Below are positions 10,823 through 21,900 of a DNA stretch of 64,000 nt, piece by piece. The number at the start of each line of letters is the position of its first letter. Position 1 is the stretch's first letter. The notes beneath the pieces were generated by a model that saw only the letters and a program-made list of their open reading frames with translations, searched no databases and was not told the origin of the DNA. This DNA comes from Stentor coeruleus (taxonomy: Eukaryota; Ciliophora; Heterotrichea; Heterotrichida; Stentoridae): contig MPUH01000071.1 of assembly GCA_001970955.1 (NCBI GenBank), forward strand, positions 1 through 64,000. The letters run 5' to 3'. The position numbers were made by a program, and so were the translations under genes.

Positions 10823-11653
10823 ATGGGGAATATTTGTGTTTGTGCAAAGTCAATGCAAAACTTCTCTTCCGAAAACAAGCCTCTCTCAGAATTCGAAAAA
10901 GCCTTCACCCTTGGTTCTCTTTTAGGTATAGGCCAATTCAGTGAAGTCCGAATCGCAACAGGTCCAAACAATTCAAAAGTTGCCGTGAAATGCGTGAACT
11001 TTTCCTACATAAAAAACGAGCCAAAAATGATCAAAAGAGAAATCAGCATAGTTAAAAGTATAAAACACTCAAATATAGTCCAAGTATATGATATCTATGA
11101 AGGAGAATTTAATTTATACTTAACCATGGAGCTTTGTTCAAAAGGAAGTCTTAAAGAACGAGTAAAATTAGATGGGCCAGTTTCAATACAAGAAGTTAAA
11201 ACAATAGCCAGAAAACTCCTTGAAGCTTTAGACTATTTACATAGTAAAAAAATATGTCATCGTGATGTCAAGCCAGAAAACATCCTTTTTACTGAAGACA
11301 ATGTGAAAATCGCAGATTTTGGCTTAGCCCGGCTAATGAGTGGGACTAATAAATTCACAATGGTAGGTACACCTTATTATATATCCCCAGAGATTATTGC
11401 AGGGACTTATAATACAAAATGCGATATTTGGAGCTTAGGAGTTGTGCTTTTTTTCGCTTTGACAAGTAGGCTACCTTTTCATGGGGAAAGCTTTGAAGAT
11501 TTGTTTGAGAGGATTTCAGACCAAGAAATAGACTGGCATGGTGTTGAAGAACCTGAAGAAAACTTTCTTAGATACCTTATGAATAAAAATCAGAAACTCA
11601 GACCATCAGCTGCAGAAGCTTTGATGCACCCTTGGCTAAGTATTTTAATCTAA
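10823..11653 (+). CDS. Ser/Thr protein kinase with N-terminal acylation signal
   Basis: 276 residues, essentially a bare kinase domain. Key motifs are the glycine loop GIGQFSEV (residues 35-42), VAVK with the ATP-binding lysine at 56, HRDVKPEN (catalytic loop), DFG, a TMVGTPYYISPE activation segment (SPE in place of APE) and the closing H-P-W. All catalytic residues are present, so it should be active. The family resembles the CAMK/CDPK group, but no calmodulin site or EF-hands follow. The N terminus MGNICVCAKS has glycine 2 plus two cysteines, the pattern for N-myristoylation and palmitoylation, so membrane attachment is likely. The leader is strongly C/A-rich. Confidence 0.9.
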   Translation: MGNICVCAKSMQNFSSENKPLSEFEKAFTLGSLLGIGQFSEVRIATGPNNSKVAVKCVNFSYIKNEPKMIKREISIVKSIKHSNIVQVYDIYEGEFNLYLTMELCSKGSLKERVKLDGPVSIQEVKTIARKLLEALDYLHSKKICHRDVKPENILFTEDNVKIADFGLARLMSGTNKFTMVGTPYYISPEIIAGTYNTKCDIWSLGVVLFFALTSRLPFHGESFEDLFERISDQEIDWHGVEEPEENFLRYLMNKNQKLRPSAAEALMHPWLSILI

Positions 11654-12040
11654 TGTAAAAATGCATAGGAGATATGGCTGATAAAGTATTAATAGATATG
11701 ATTTGTGGATTAGAGGAATGATGTATCTGAAATCTCTATAACTATAATTTTTACAGCTGATTGTTATTATATAATGCTTTAATATAGAATTATCAAAAGC
11801 AAAGTATATTTTATTTGTCCTAAACCCCAAATTATAATAATTACAATTGTTTTTTTTATACATTTATAGAAAATCTTGATAAGATTTTTAAAATATTTTA
11901 TTACAACTATATTAATAACCCTGATACAAAGGTAGTTTTATTGTGTTTTATTAAGTTTATTACTGAAGATATAGTTTTAAGTGATGGTGGTATTAGAAAT
12001 TTTATAAATAAAAAATACACTAAGGGCAAATAATTATTAA
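11654..12040. other. Intergenic region with an ATG-less open frame
   Basis: The part next to the kinase stop is G/T-rich on the plus strand. From 11824 to 12033 plus-strand frame 1 is open for 69 codons, ending at TAA 12031-12033, and reads coding-like (for example NPDTKVVLLCFIKFITED). It has no ATG and is not in frame with TAF5, which starts at 12041. It may be a gene remnant or chance. Confidence 0.4.
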
Positions 12041-13630
12041 ATGGATGCTGAAAGGCTGATATTCTCTTTTTTCAAAGCTAAAGGTTATAAGTCAAGTGAA
12101 AATGCACTTAAAGCTGAGTTGAAAACAGTTTTTAAAGCAGACCCTGGGTTAAGTATCTGTTTTCCAGCAATGAACGAACTATTAAAATCAATACACGACT
12201 TAAATCAAGACGACTCTTATTTTCATGCCTTTGGTCTATTAAAATCATGGGTTGATTCATCACCTGACTTCTACCAACACGACTTAAAAAAAGTTATGGG
12301 TCCACTTTTCGTTCACACGTATCTGAAAATGGTCAGGAGAGACATGCAAGATTCGGCAACTCAATTCTTTGAAGAATACTCCAACTCGCATTGGGACCAA
12401 AGAGACCTTGAAAAACTCGTAAAAATCCGTTCCCCCGAAGATCCACTAGGAGACTTTTCTAACAAATGTAAAGTCAGTATACAAAAATATAGCTTCAATC
12501 AACTTATACATTTCCTAGAAAGCCAAAATCTAGTAATCATCCTATCAATACTAAATCAAAATATAGAAATTGACTTAAGCCCTTCTCAATCCCAAGCAGT
12601 TCTCCTAGGTGAAGAACTCTCAATACAAAACAGTAAAACCCAAGTAACCTTATATGAAGAAAGAGGTAAAAAAGAGCCAAAAGTTCCATTACCATATATA
12701 GCTGATATTCTTGAACAAAGATCATCAGAAACCAATTTAAGAATTATAAATAAACCTGAAACTTTACCAAGTGTTATATGTCATACTATAAGAAATGCAA
12801 ATGAAGCTTTGTGTATTGATATGAGTGAAGATAGTTTAATGATGGCTGCTGGTTTTGATGATTCAGTTATAAGAGTTTTTTATGTAAGTAAAAGTAAAAT
12901 CCCTGAAGAACTTATAGGACATTCAGGAGCGGTATATAGTGTGAGTATTGCTCCACGTAGTGATTTTTTAGTCTCTGGGTCTGAAGATGCAACTATTAGA
13001 CTTTGGTCATTAGATAGTCATTCCTGTCTTGTTGCATATCGTTTTCATAATTTGCCTGTTTGGAATGTAAAATTCAGTCCTTTTGGGTATTATTTTTCTA
13101 GTGGTTCACATGATAAGACAGCAGCTATTTGGGCTATGGATAGTATTAAGCCTTTACGTATGCTTGCGGGTCATACATCAGATGTTTTGTATACAGTTTT
13201 TAACTATAAAGCTACATATATTGCAACTTGCTCAGCTGATAAAACTGTAAGACTTTGGGATGTTGCTACAGGTGAATGCTGTAGAATATTTAATTCTCAT
13301 TGTCATCCTGTAAATACTTGTGTTTTTACTAGAGATAATAAGTTTTTATGTACTGGAGATGAATATGGTGATGTTATTATGTGGGATATTAATAAAAAAT
13401 GCTCTTTATGGACTGTTCAGCTTGTTTCTGGGATTTCTAGTATTAGTATATGTTATGATGATGCTTTATTACTTGTTGGATGTGATAATAAAGAAGTTTA
13501 TACTTTGAATCAGCCTGGAAAAGTTTTGGCTGCTTTTAAAAGCAAAGTGGAGATTTTATATACAGGGTTTAGTTATAGGAATTTGGGTGTTGTATGCGGG
13601 ATTACTAGAATTAATGGATATAATACTTAG
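12041..13630 (+). CDS. TAF5: TFIID subunit TAF5
   Basis: 529 residues with the three parts of TAF5 in the right order. A LisH motif covers residues 3-30 (IFSFFKAKGYKSSENALKAEL). The TAF5 NTD2 helical domain covers about 60-185 (FGLLKSWVDSSPDFYQHDL, and HTYLKMV with FFEEYS). A C-terminal WD40 propeller covers about 250-525, with clear repeats such as LIGHSGAVYSVSIAP, GSEDATIRLWS, AGHTSDVLYTVFN and CSADKTVRLWD. The closing F-S-Y-R-N-L-G segment corresponds to the F-T-R-R-N-L end of animal TAF5. TAF5 is the scaffold of the general transcription factor TFIID and, in many eukaryotes, also of SAGA. Somewhat shorter than human TAF5 (about 800), mainly at the N terminus. The start is the first ATG. 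Confidence 0.94.
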   Translation: MDAERLIFSFFKAKGYKSSENALKAELKTVFKADPGLSICFPAMNELLKSIHDLNQDDSYFHAFGLLKSWVDSSPDFYQHDLKKVMGPLFVHTYLKMVRRDMQDSATQFFEEYSNSHWDQRDLEKLVKIRSPEDPLGDFSNKCKVSIQKYSFNQLIHFLESQNLVIILSILNQNIEIDLSPSQSQAVLLGEELSIQNSKTQVTLYEERGKKEPKVPLPYIADILEQRSSETNLRIINKPETLPSVICHTIRNANEALCIDMSEDSLMMAAGFDDSVIRVFYVSKSKIPEELIGHSGAVYSVSIAPRSDFLVSGSEDATIRLWSLDSHSCLVAYRFHNLPVWNVKFSPFGYYFSSGSHDKTAAIWAMDSIKPLRMLAGHTSDVLYTVFNYKATYIATCSADKTVRLWDVATGECCRIFNSHCHPVNTCVFTRDNKFLCTGDEYGDVIMWDINKKCSLWTVQLVSGISSISICYDDALLLVGCDNKEVYTLNQPGKVLAAFKSKVEILYTGFSYRNLGVVCGITRINGYNT

Positions 13631-13757
13631 ATATGAATATGAGAGATATGGATTTTTATTTATGTATAATTTTAGGTTTTATTGATAAATTGTTAGGATA
13701 TAGAAATTATGAAAGAATTTATTTTGGTATTAGATGTAAATAAAACTTTAGGCTTTT

Positions 13758-15398
13758 CTATTTCTTTTGTGGACTTTCAAAATCATTTGCAGTTTTTTTA
13801 GTTGAAAAGTCGGCAAATGCTATTAAGGATTTTGTTTCTTCATTGAACTTGTAAATTTTTTTATTGTCAAGGGTTAAATAAGTGAAATTTCCTTGTTGAG
13901 TCCAAGTTCTTGGCATAAGTCTAGCAGCTTCTAGGTTTGGGTTTATGGTTATTTGTTCCCAAAGGTAAGGGCCTTTGTAGAGTTTGCCACCCATTGAGCA
14001 AATAACTTTATCGTTAAACCCAAATATAAATGCTACATATGCTCTATTTAATTCATCAAGATGTAAAGCTTTTTCATGAGTATCATAATAATAGCAATTT
14101 TGAACAGTATCATAAACTATTATTCTTGAAGAACTTAAACTACATATAAAAATAAGCTTACCTTGAGTTACAATGGATGCCCAAGCAATAGGAATAGGTA
14201 AAGATTTAATACTTGTCCAAGTTCCTGTATCAATAGAAAAACATTCACTATCATCTAAAGGTTGATTTGATTTATTGCACCCTCCAAAAACATAAACTTT
14301 ATTTTCACAGTATCCTAAGCATCCAACATTAAATTTTAAAATTCTTGGGGATTGATGGACAATTATTGAACCGGTGTTAATGTTTATAAGATAAAAATTG
14401 TTAAGATTTGTTTTTGGATCACTGAAGTTTTCAAGGTAAAAAAATTCTCCTGGCTTAGCTTGGACAAAGCTTGAACGATCATAGAATAACAAATCACTTT
14501 GTATTTTGTCTTCGAATTTATTTAAGTTGATGTTAAACGATACAATTTTTTTGTCAACCACTGTAATAACATAGCTATTATAAACAGCAATATTAGTTTT
14601 TAAGTTTTTTGGTGAAAGTGATAACCTTGAAAACTGTTCATTTAGCAAAGTGTTACGATTAAAGTGCTCAGGAATATCATGCCTAACAAAACTACTTTTC
14701 CTTAAAGTTTCACTTCCTCTTTCCTCAAAATCAGTTTCTTTAAATTCATTACCCGACCTAAAGCTTCTAAAAGGTATTTTCGACCTATTTTTTAAAGCTT
14801 GTTCATCTACTTTATTCCTAGCATTCGGACTAAAAAAACTATTTCTAAAATCCTGATTATCCTTATCCTCATATTCAAATCCTCCAGTAAATGTTCCCCT
14901 AATTTTCATACTCCTTCTTGCAAAAATAGTATTTTCAATAGCACATCTCTGTTCTTCCATCCTTTTAATTACTTCTGTTATAATATTTACTGCTTCTAAA
15001 ACCTTTTCATATTTCAGTTCTTTTTCCATCAAAAGTATTTTAACTAAATTAATCCGTTCTTTAGCTAGTTGATATACATTGAATTTTTTATGCATTTCTT
15101 TTTCAAAGTCTGCATTTTCTTCGCAAGCTAAATTTATGTCTTGTGAAACTGTGGTAAAGTCTTGTTTTATTTTATTATTAACATATCTTTTAATCTTTTG
15201 TATATTTTCATTGATTTTATTAGGTATTGATCGTTGCTCAGTATTGAGTTCTAAATAATCTTTGTTGATGTATTCCATTAACTCGAATGTTTGTGAATTC
15301 GTCAAACTTTTTGTTATAGCTAAGTTTACATTTGAGTTGACACTTGCAAAGCATGAACAGGCATACCAAGTGTTTTTATTACATAAGCATTGGTTCAT
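13758..15398 (-). CDS. Coiled-coil / Kelch-repeat protein
   Basis: 546 residues. The N-terminal 25 residues are cysteine-rich (CLCNKNTWYACSCF), perhaps a remnant zinc-binding element. Residues about 40-150 form a coiled coil, and about 150-250 are charged and disordered. Residues about 280-540 contain Kelch-type repeats, clearest at KVYVFGGCNKSNQPLDDSE and the following GTWTSIKSLPIP. The arrangement resembles B-box/coiled-coil/propeller proteins, but the B-box itself is not convincing. Kelch propellers are protein-binding platforms; substrate and location cannot be told. The gene starts 50 bp past the DnaJ stop, in tandem with it. Confidence 0.75.
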   Translation of the reverse strand: MNQCLCNKNTWYACSCFASVNSNVNLAITKSLTNSQTFELMEYINKDYLELNTEQRSIPNKINENIQKIKRYVNNKIKQDFTTVSQDINLACEENADFEKEMHKKFNVYQLAKERINLVKILLMEKELKYEKVLEAVNIITEVIKRMEEQRCAIENTIFARRSMKIRGTFTGGFEYEDKDNQDFRNSFFSPNARNKVDEQALKNRSKIPFRSFRSGNEFKETDFEERGSETLRKSSFVRHDIPEHFNRNTLLNEQFSRLSLSPKNLKTNIAVYNSYVITVVDKKIVSFNINLNKFEDKIQSDLLFYDRSSFVQAKPGEFFYLENFSDPKTNLNNFYLININTGSIIVHQSPRILKFNVGCLGYCENKVYVFGGCNKSNQPLDDSECFSIDTGTWTSIKSLPIPIAWASIVTQGKLIFICSLSSSRIIVYDTVQNCYYYDTHEKALHLDELNRAYVAFIFGFNDKVICSMGGKLYKGPYLWEQITINPNLEAARLMPRTWTQQGNFTYLTLDNKKIYKFNEETKSLIAFADFSTKKTANDFESPQKK

Positions 15399-15448
15399 TT
15401 TATGATTATTTATATAGGATACTTTGAATTATAGAATAAAAGGCATTT

Positions 15449-16639
15449 TTATTTATAAAAGGTTTTAAATTTGTTAGGGGTTTGGTCTGCAGTATTGCTA
15501 CCTTCTTCTCTTGCTAATTGCTCATAAAGTTTTCTTTGTTCGTCAGTGAGTTTTTTAGGCACTTTTAGTTTGAAAGTTATAACATGGTCTCCACGTCTGC
15601 TTTGATTTGGTGGTAGGTGTTGAATTCCAGAACCAGAAATTCTTTTCTGATCACCAGGGTTAATTCCAGGTTCAACATTGATTTTAGTCTTCCCATGTAT
15701 AGTTTCAACATCTAAAGAAGTCCCAAGCGCAGCTTGGGGTATACTAATAAACACGTCTGAATGAATATCTTGACCTTCACGACGGAAAATAGGATGTTGA
15801 GCTATAACAATTTTCACTAACAAATCTCCTTGTATCCCTCTTCCACTTGCATTATGCCCCTTATTCGCCATTCTTAAACTCTGCCCATTACTCACTCCAG
15901 GTGGTATATTCACAACTTCTTCACATTCTTTATTCCCCATCCCAACTCCTCTACAACTTGTACAAGGAGTTTTCAATATACTTCCTTTTCCTTTACATTT
16001 ATTACATATTGACTGCATTAAAATTGAACCCATTTGAATCTCAATATTTCCTTTCCCTCCACAACTTGAGCATTTTATCGGACTAGTCCCAGGTTTGATT
16101 TTAGTCCCATTGCATGTTGAACATAAAGATTTTCTTTCAAATTGGATTTTTTTTTGTATTCCTTTGACTGCATCGATAAATGATATTTCAAGGACTATAG
16201 ATATGTCTTCACCTTTGTAGTTCATTTTTTCTTGATCCTCGTGACCTGTAAAAAAACTATCGAATTCGTTGAAAGCGTCTTTGAAATTGAACCCAGAACC
16301 TGTGAAGTTGGTGAATGGGTTGAAATTTGATGAACCAGGTGTGTCAAATCCTGAATTTTTGGCTTGGTCTTGTTCATCACCTGTCATACCAGTTGAATCA
16401 TATGTTTTACGTTTCTCGGCTTCTCCTAAAGTTTCGTAGGCTAAGTTGATTTCAGCGAATTTTTCTTTGGCGTCTGAACTTTTGTTGACATCTGGATGGT
16501 ACTTTTTAGCCAGAGAAAAATATGCTTTTTTAATCTCAGCTTCGGATGCTGATCTGGAAATCCCGAGTATTGAGTAGTAATCCTTTTTGTAAAAGAGCCT
16601 TCTAGAACTTCGAAAACTCCGTAATAAAGGAATAAACAT
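15449..16639 (-). CDS. Mitochondrial type I DnaJ (Hsp40)
   Basis: 396 residues with the full type I DnaJ order. The J domain is at about 18-85 with the HPD motif in [10 protein letters not shown], followed by a Gly/Phe-rich linker. Then come four CxxCxGxG zinc repeats at about 167-235 ([32 protein letters not shown]; the first ends in GTK, not GxG). The C-terminal substrate-binding domains follow. The N terminus [16 protein letters not shown] is an arginine-rich amphipathic leader without acidic residues, typical of mitochondrial import. This suggests the Mdj1/DNAJA3-type cofactor of matrix Hsp70, which stimulates its ATPase and presents unfolded proteins. The intergenic space upstream is large (780 bp). 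Confidence 0.9.
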   Translation of the reverse strand: MFIPLLRSFRSSRRLFYKKDYYSILGISRSASEAEIKKAYFSLAKKYHPDVNKSSDAKEKFAEINLAYETLGEAEKRKTYDSTGMTGDEQDQAKNSGFDTPGSSNFNPFTNFTGSGFNFKDAFNEFDSFFTGHEDQEKMNYKGEDISIVLEISFIDAVKGIQKKIQFERKSLCSTCNGTKIKPGTSPIKCSSCGGKGNIEIQMGSILMQSICNKCKGKGSILKTPCTSCRGVGMGNKECEEVVNIPPGVSNGQSLRMANKGHNASGRGIQGDLLVKIVIAQHPIFRREGQDIHSDVFISIPQAALGTSLDVETIHGKTKINVEPGINPGDQKRISGSGIQHLPPNQSRRGDHVITFKLKVPKKLTDEQRKLYEQLAREEGSNTADQTPNKFKTFYK

Positions 16640-17419
16640 AAACCACTTTTATATGATCGATTAGTTATATACTTTGTATTAGAAATATATCTTTGTATTT
16701 TGGTTATGGGGTGGATATTGAAAATTATGGGAATTTATGATAGATTGAGTAATATAAATATGAGAGATATTTTTATAGTGGAATATTTTATGATGTGAAA
16801 ATAGTGAAGCAGTTTATAAAAATAAGAAAATAAATGATCCTTGTGTAGAAGAACCTTTTGGGGGAAAAATGTTGTAAGAAAATCCTCAGATACAGGCTTT
16901 ATCGAGAAGACTAAAATTAGAAAAAGTTTTGCAAGTGAGATATACTAAAGAGAATATTTTAGTATATTTTTATGAATTTGTCGATTTTTTTTTGAAATCA
17001 GTATTGAATTATATGAGTTTTCTCAAAGATAATATAAGGTTTTTGAAATTTTGCGAGATGAGGGAAGAAAAATTTAAACACTTTATATTGACATATTATT
17101 TAAGATTATTTAATAGAGCCCAATATCATCAAGGATAAAGTAAAAGGTTTTCTATCATAGTGTATTAACATCTTGTCAACTACTTGTTGATATGATTTTC
17201 TAGTCACAGTTATAAGCTATCTCCAAATAACTACATTAGCTAAACAGGAACAACAAATCATTTATTCAGTATAAAAAACATAAGAGTCAGAATTAAAACC
17301 ATTATCCCATCAATTTCCAATAAACTAATCTTTCAAAGTTTCAATAAACCTATTCTCATCTTTAAGACAACAAGAGATGTAAAAATGCTATAAAATAATA
17401 TATAATCTATATTTTCAAT
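16640..17419. other. 780-bp divergent intergenic region with an orphan open frame
   Basis: Lies between the starts of DnaJ (minus) and the p62-like gene (plus). The left two thirds are G/T-rich on the plus strand; from about 17150 the strand turns C/A-rich. Plus frame 3 is open from 16878 to the TAA at 17136-17138 (86 residues, no usable ATG until near its middle). It reads coding-like, with charged helical segments such as LSRRLKLEKVLQVRYTKEN. It could be a decayed gene or an exon missing its 5' part. No homology recognised. Confidence 0.4.
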
Positions 17420-18940
17420 ATGGTAGCAATCAAAGTGTTTTTTGGATCTGAATGTCGTCGATCAAACCATGTACCTAAAACTTTTCACGAGCTTAAAGAG
17501 TTCTTATTCTCAATCACAAATCTTCACAACCCTTTAATTCAATATAAAGATGAAGAAAATGATCTTATTTCTGTTTACACTGAACAAGAGTATAAAGACC
17601 TTATAGACTCATCAGGCCAGTTTGTGAAAATTATAGTTTCTCAAAACAGTAAAGAAAAACTCAATAAACATCCTGAAGTTACTACGCAAAATTTCATCCC
17701 ATATCGAGAATCATCTACATTTGACAATAAAATATTAGCTAATAAAGAAGATAGCATATTAAACCAAAATCAATATAATAAATCCAATCCTCAAAAAACA
17801 ATAAAAGAAAGCGATTATGTTGTACTTCCTGATAAGAAAAAAGATGATATAAAAATCTCTAAAGTTAATGAAAATGACAATGTGTCAAAGGCAAAAATTT
17901 TACTACTTCAAAGTATAAGAAATGTGATTAGAGAAGAAATAGGTAAAAATGATCAGTTAAAGTTATCAGGGATATTGATTAATCATGATGGTATTGAATG
18001 TACTTCATGTAAAATAAAACCTATTGCAGGGATTAGGTATAAATGCTCTGAATGTACGACTAATTTTTGTGAACAATGCGAATTTTATAAAGAACATGAA
18101 CATTCATTTTATAAGGTTAAAAATAATCAAGAAAATGAGAAAATTAAATTAGAGACAAAAAAAATGGAGAATACGATAATGATAAAGCATGTTCAAGAGA
18201 AAATATTAAAAACTGAAGAACAGGGAGCTTTTAAAAAAATGCCTATAGATGCTCAGATACCAAAAAATATACTACCTTGTCAGGTCACTAAGGTTTTAAA
18301 TAGTAATGAAAACCCACCTATTCCGCTTGTCCTCTCAAAATTTAACCCTAACCCTATGGCAAATTTGCCCCAATCTAAACCAATAATAGGTATACCCAAA
18401 CCAAATATACCTGAAAGTAATGTTATTAAAATTCCTCTAAAAACTTATGAAAATCCAATGAGGTCTATGAACAGAGTTCCACAGTTTTCAAAAGCTATGC
18501 AATTTCTAAAAGTTCGACAAGTTCAAAAAGTCCCACAAGTCCTACAAGGTCCACATGTTCCACAAGTCCCACAAGTTCCAAAAGTCCCACAAGTCCCACA
18601 AGTCCCTCAAGTCCCACAAGTTCCACAAGTCCCTCAAGTCCCACAAGTTCCACAAGTCCCTCAAATTCCTCAAGTCCCACAAGTTCCACAAGTCCCTCAA
18701 ATTCCTCAAGAAAATCAAGTTCCTAAATATCCTTCGGCAAGCGATATTAAAACCATAAAAAGTGGGGTTGCTCAATCAAAAAATCTCCCTCAAAAACTCT
18801 TAGTTGACCCTAACGAAATGTATAAAAGCAATATTCAAAGGTTTGTAACAATGGGATATACTAAAGAAGATTCTCTCAAAGCGTTGATTTTATCAGACAA
18901 TATCTTTGAAAACGCATTGAAAATCTTAAATCATAACTGA
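17420..18940 (+). CDS. p62/SQSTM1-like PB1-ZZ-UBA protein
   Basis: 506 residues. PB1 domain at about 2-75 ([13 protein letters not shown] start, with the acidic YKDEENDLI stretch of the OPCA motif). ZZ zinc finger at about 188-232 ([19 protein letters not shown], then FCEQC and a closing H-E-H). A long proline-rich region at about 300-440 contains (PQV)n repeats. UBA domain at about 467-505 ([19 protein letters not shown]). This is the domain order of the selective autophagy receptors p62 and NBR1, which bind ubiquitinated cargo by UBA and polymerise by PB1. A candidate LC3/Atg8-binding motif, Y-V-V-L at residues 133-136 after an acidic and serine context ([10 protein letters not shown]), lies before the ZZ finger, whereas p62 has it after. 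The role in autophagy is inferred from architecture. Confidence 0.85.
   Translation: MVAIKVFFGSECRRSNHVPKTFHELKEFLFSITNLHNPLIQYKDEENDLISVYTEQEYKDLIDSSGQFVKIIVSQNSKEKLNKHPEVTTQNFIPYRESSTFDNKILANKEDSILNQNQYNKSNPQKTIKESDYVVLPDKKKDDIKISKVNENDNVSKAKILLLQSIRNVIREEIGKNDQLKLSGILINHDGIECTSCKIKPIAGIRYKCSECTTNFCEQCEFYKEHEHSFYKVKNNQENEKIKLETKKMENTIMIKHVQEKILKTEEQGAFKKMPIDAQIPKNILPCQVTKVLNSNENPPIPLVLSKFNPNPMANLPQSKPIIGIPKPNIPESNVIKIPLKTYENPMRSMNRVPQFSKAMQFLKVRQVQKVPQVLQGPHVPQVPQVPKVPQVPQVPQVPQVPQVPQVPQVPQVPQIPQVPQVPQVPQIPQENQVPKYPSASDIKTIKSGVAQSKNLPQKLLVDPNEMYKSNIQRFVTMGYTKEDSLKALILSDNIFENALKILNHN
18535..18720 (+). repeat. Coding minisatellite, VPQ tripeptide repeat
   Basis: About twenty imperfect 9-bp units (CAAGTCCCA, CAAGTTCCA, CAAGTCCCT and close variants) encode a run of Val-Pro-Gln or Ile-Pro-Gln. 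Longer blocks of several units recur in the same order, as expected for growth by slippage. No spacer structure like a CRISPR array. Confidence 0.92.
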
Positions 18941-18967
18941 TTACCATATCATTAGGGAAAATAATTT

Positions 18968-21900
18968 TTAACTACAGTCTATTAATTCGTCAATTTCAAT
19001 ATCTGGTGCTATAGCTAACGGCCAGGGGTAAATCAGTTCACTTGGGAAACGAGAAATTCTTCTTCCTTGCCTTTCATTTTTCTCTTTAATCAACCCTATT
19101 TTCACAGATGGGTCTATAGTTTTACCTATTTTTTCTTCTATATATTTTATAGAAAACACACTTTTTGCTGTTGTCACATGCTCAAAAGCCTTCAACACAT
19201 CAAGTCTTTTACCTAAATTTAGTTCAGAAAATACTCTAAATAACTTTATAATCACTATATTGTTATTTGTCCCATTTTTTAATATATCCATAACTTTTTC
19301 TGTAAGTTCATTTACTGATATACTAGTTTTGGTTTCATCATTTTTTAATTTGTTGATTTCTTTTTGAAGAACAACATCCATTATAAAGTCACTATGGGTT
19401 TGTATAACTTTACCATCAATACCTCGTTTGTAAAGAAGATTAAGTTGTGGAATTCGCCATATGAGTTTTGAACCAACAATTTTACAGATCTCTTTGATTA
19501 TTGCACATGCAACATAAGTCATACCTGCGATTACTGTAAGCCATAAATCTAAATATGGGGCGTAAGAGGCATCTTGCCACATTTTGATTGAAAAAACAAA
19601 GAGGAATACTCCAATGCCGAGTATTGAGACTGTGAAATAATATTGAACACTCCAAGCAACTTTGCATTGATTTTCACTTTCAGGGGTGAACTTTATACTT
19701 GAATCTTCAAAAGATTGCATTGTCAATGCCCAAACAATTGATCTCTTTGCATATCCATATTGAAGTTTTTTATATAAACTTGATAGTATATATTCATTAT
19801 CTCTAGTTGACCTAATAGCACTTACAGAAATACTTGTAAAAGGTTCATAAGCTGTAAAATACCCAACAAAAACTAAAAAATATGCGAAATGTTCCTGAAT
19901 CATCCTGTAACTAATATTCGGATAATACAAATAAATAACAAGTACTATCAAAGGATAAAGGTACATAAGAACAAAAGTTACAGATTTATCACATATCTCA
20001 TTAATAGTCAAAACATTTTTTGTCCTAACAGGATCTCTATTATATATACTAAAAGAAAGTTTTTCAAAAGCTTTTGCAATATAACTTATAATATAATCCT
20101 GGCTGTATTTTTCCAATATACTCTGACATAAAACCCGGCATACAAAAATAACACAAAAACTCCCAATCATACTAGAAAGATTCCTACAATTAAGAATCAT
20201 CATAAAAATCCCAATCCTTAAGCCTAATTTTATAGGAACAGCATAAAAAAAGTCTTTAATATCTTTCAAACATAAAAAATCAAGGAAATATTCCAAAGCT
20301 TGAAGTACTGGGATTATAATAACATAATAACTTGTATATTCAGGTTGTTGACCTAAAGTATCAAAAAGAGTACATAAAACCACAACTAAAAGCATCCAAA
20401 ATGCTAAAGGGCCTTGATTTTTTGGATTCTCTGAAATTTCATCTAATTTCTGTTTTTCTTTCTCATAACCCATTCCAGAAAGTTCTCTTATAGGAACAGC
20501 TAAATCTACTCCCCAACACAGACAAACTAAAGAAATAGTAAAAAGACTAATCCCAAACCTCCCAGTTCTATACAATAAAACCCTTTCAGAATTTGTATCT
20601 TTAATAGGAAGGGTATCATTATAATTCCCAACAATATAATCAAGTGTTCCATCATAATACAAAACCATCCATACTGAAAATACAACAATACAAACTGGGA
20701 TAATAGCTAAAAGCATCCCTAAAAAACTATTAAAAATATTCCAAAGTACATATTTCACACCTTTAATTCTCCGACTTTTAGGGAAAAAAATAAAACTCAA
20801 TAAAGCACAAAACATCACAGCTGCAACAATAAAACTTGTAAACACAAACAGTAAGAAAAAATATTGTTCCTGAGTAAAAGCATTAACATTAAAACAATTC
20901 ATCCAATCTAATGGATAATATTCAAAATAAAAAGTATATAAAGAGTCATTATGATATTTAGACTCTGTAAGTTCTTCAAATATCATATGAGCTTTAAGTA
21001 TTTGTACATTGTTATGATCAGGTTGATAATAACCTATAATAAATCTGACAATTCCAGGAACATCTCCAATTTGCCAGGATGTATTAGAAATTTTGATTTC
21101 ACTTGTAACTTTTATCATATCAAATGTAGCTTCGAGTTCGTTGTTAGAAAAATCAATGATTTCTTGTTTTTTTAATGGGCTTTTGCTTATATAAAATAAT
21201 GGTACACTAACTTTGCTACTATCCCTTGCGTTATGTTCTTCGGTATAAGATTCATACCAACGTAAAGATCGCTTTGTATTATTTATATCTAGTGAATAAT
21301 CACATGTAAAATTAAGCATACAATATTTACTTTGGGGTTTTTTATAAAATTCCAATGGGCTTATGTAATTTTTTGTATCAGGGTCAGAGCATTCAGAGCT
21401 GTTAATCAGAACATTAAATGGAATATAAGCTCCAAACATTGGAAAACAGTTGGTTATGTATGGAATATACGTTAAAACTTCAGTTGTTTTATTGTTTGTA
21501 TTCCATAATAATGATGATATTTGCTCTGATTTTGTATTTATGAGCTTAGTATAATCATCTGTTATTAAAGTTAAAGAATATCTGTTTTCAAAACTTGGAT
21601 CTGTACCATTTAGAGGCTTACTTGTAAGTTTATTCATATAAATTGTTGAGTAAAGATTAATAGGTTCCTCAATAGTTTGACCTATATCTCTAGTTAAAAC
21701 ACATACAAAACTATCTTGAGAAGGTTGTGATTGAATTTGTTGGACAAGTTTTAAGTTTTCATCAACATCATAAGTCGAGCCTGAATTTAGATCAAAGTTT
21801 TGAAATGTGATTTCAATTGTTGCAGGAACATTTAACTGAAGACCAATCCTTAAATTAGGAAGTTCTAATATATCTTTTGATGAATAAATAAGAGGTATAC

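Noticed and set aside
16874-16889. Possible 16-nt intron GTAAGAAAATCCTCAG.
   Set aside because: Lacks the A at position 10 and joins no upstream frame with a start codon; the frame from the nearest ATG stops soon after.
18495-18775. Antisense open frames opposite the VPQ repeat, and a CRISPR-like look of the repeat.
   Set aside because: Shadows of a coding minisatellite. Units are 9 bp, contiguous, and without unique spacers.
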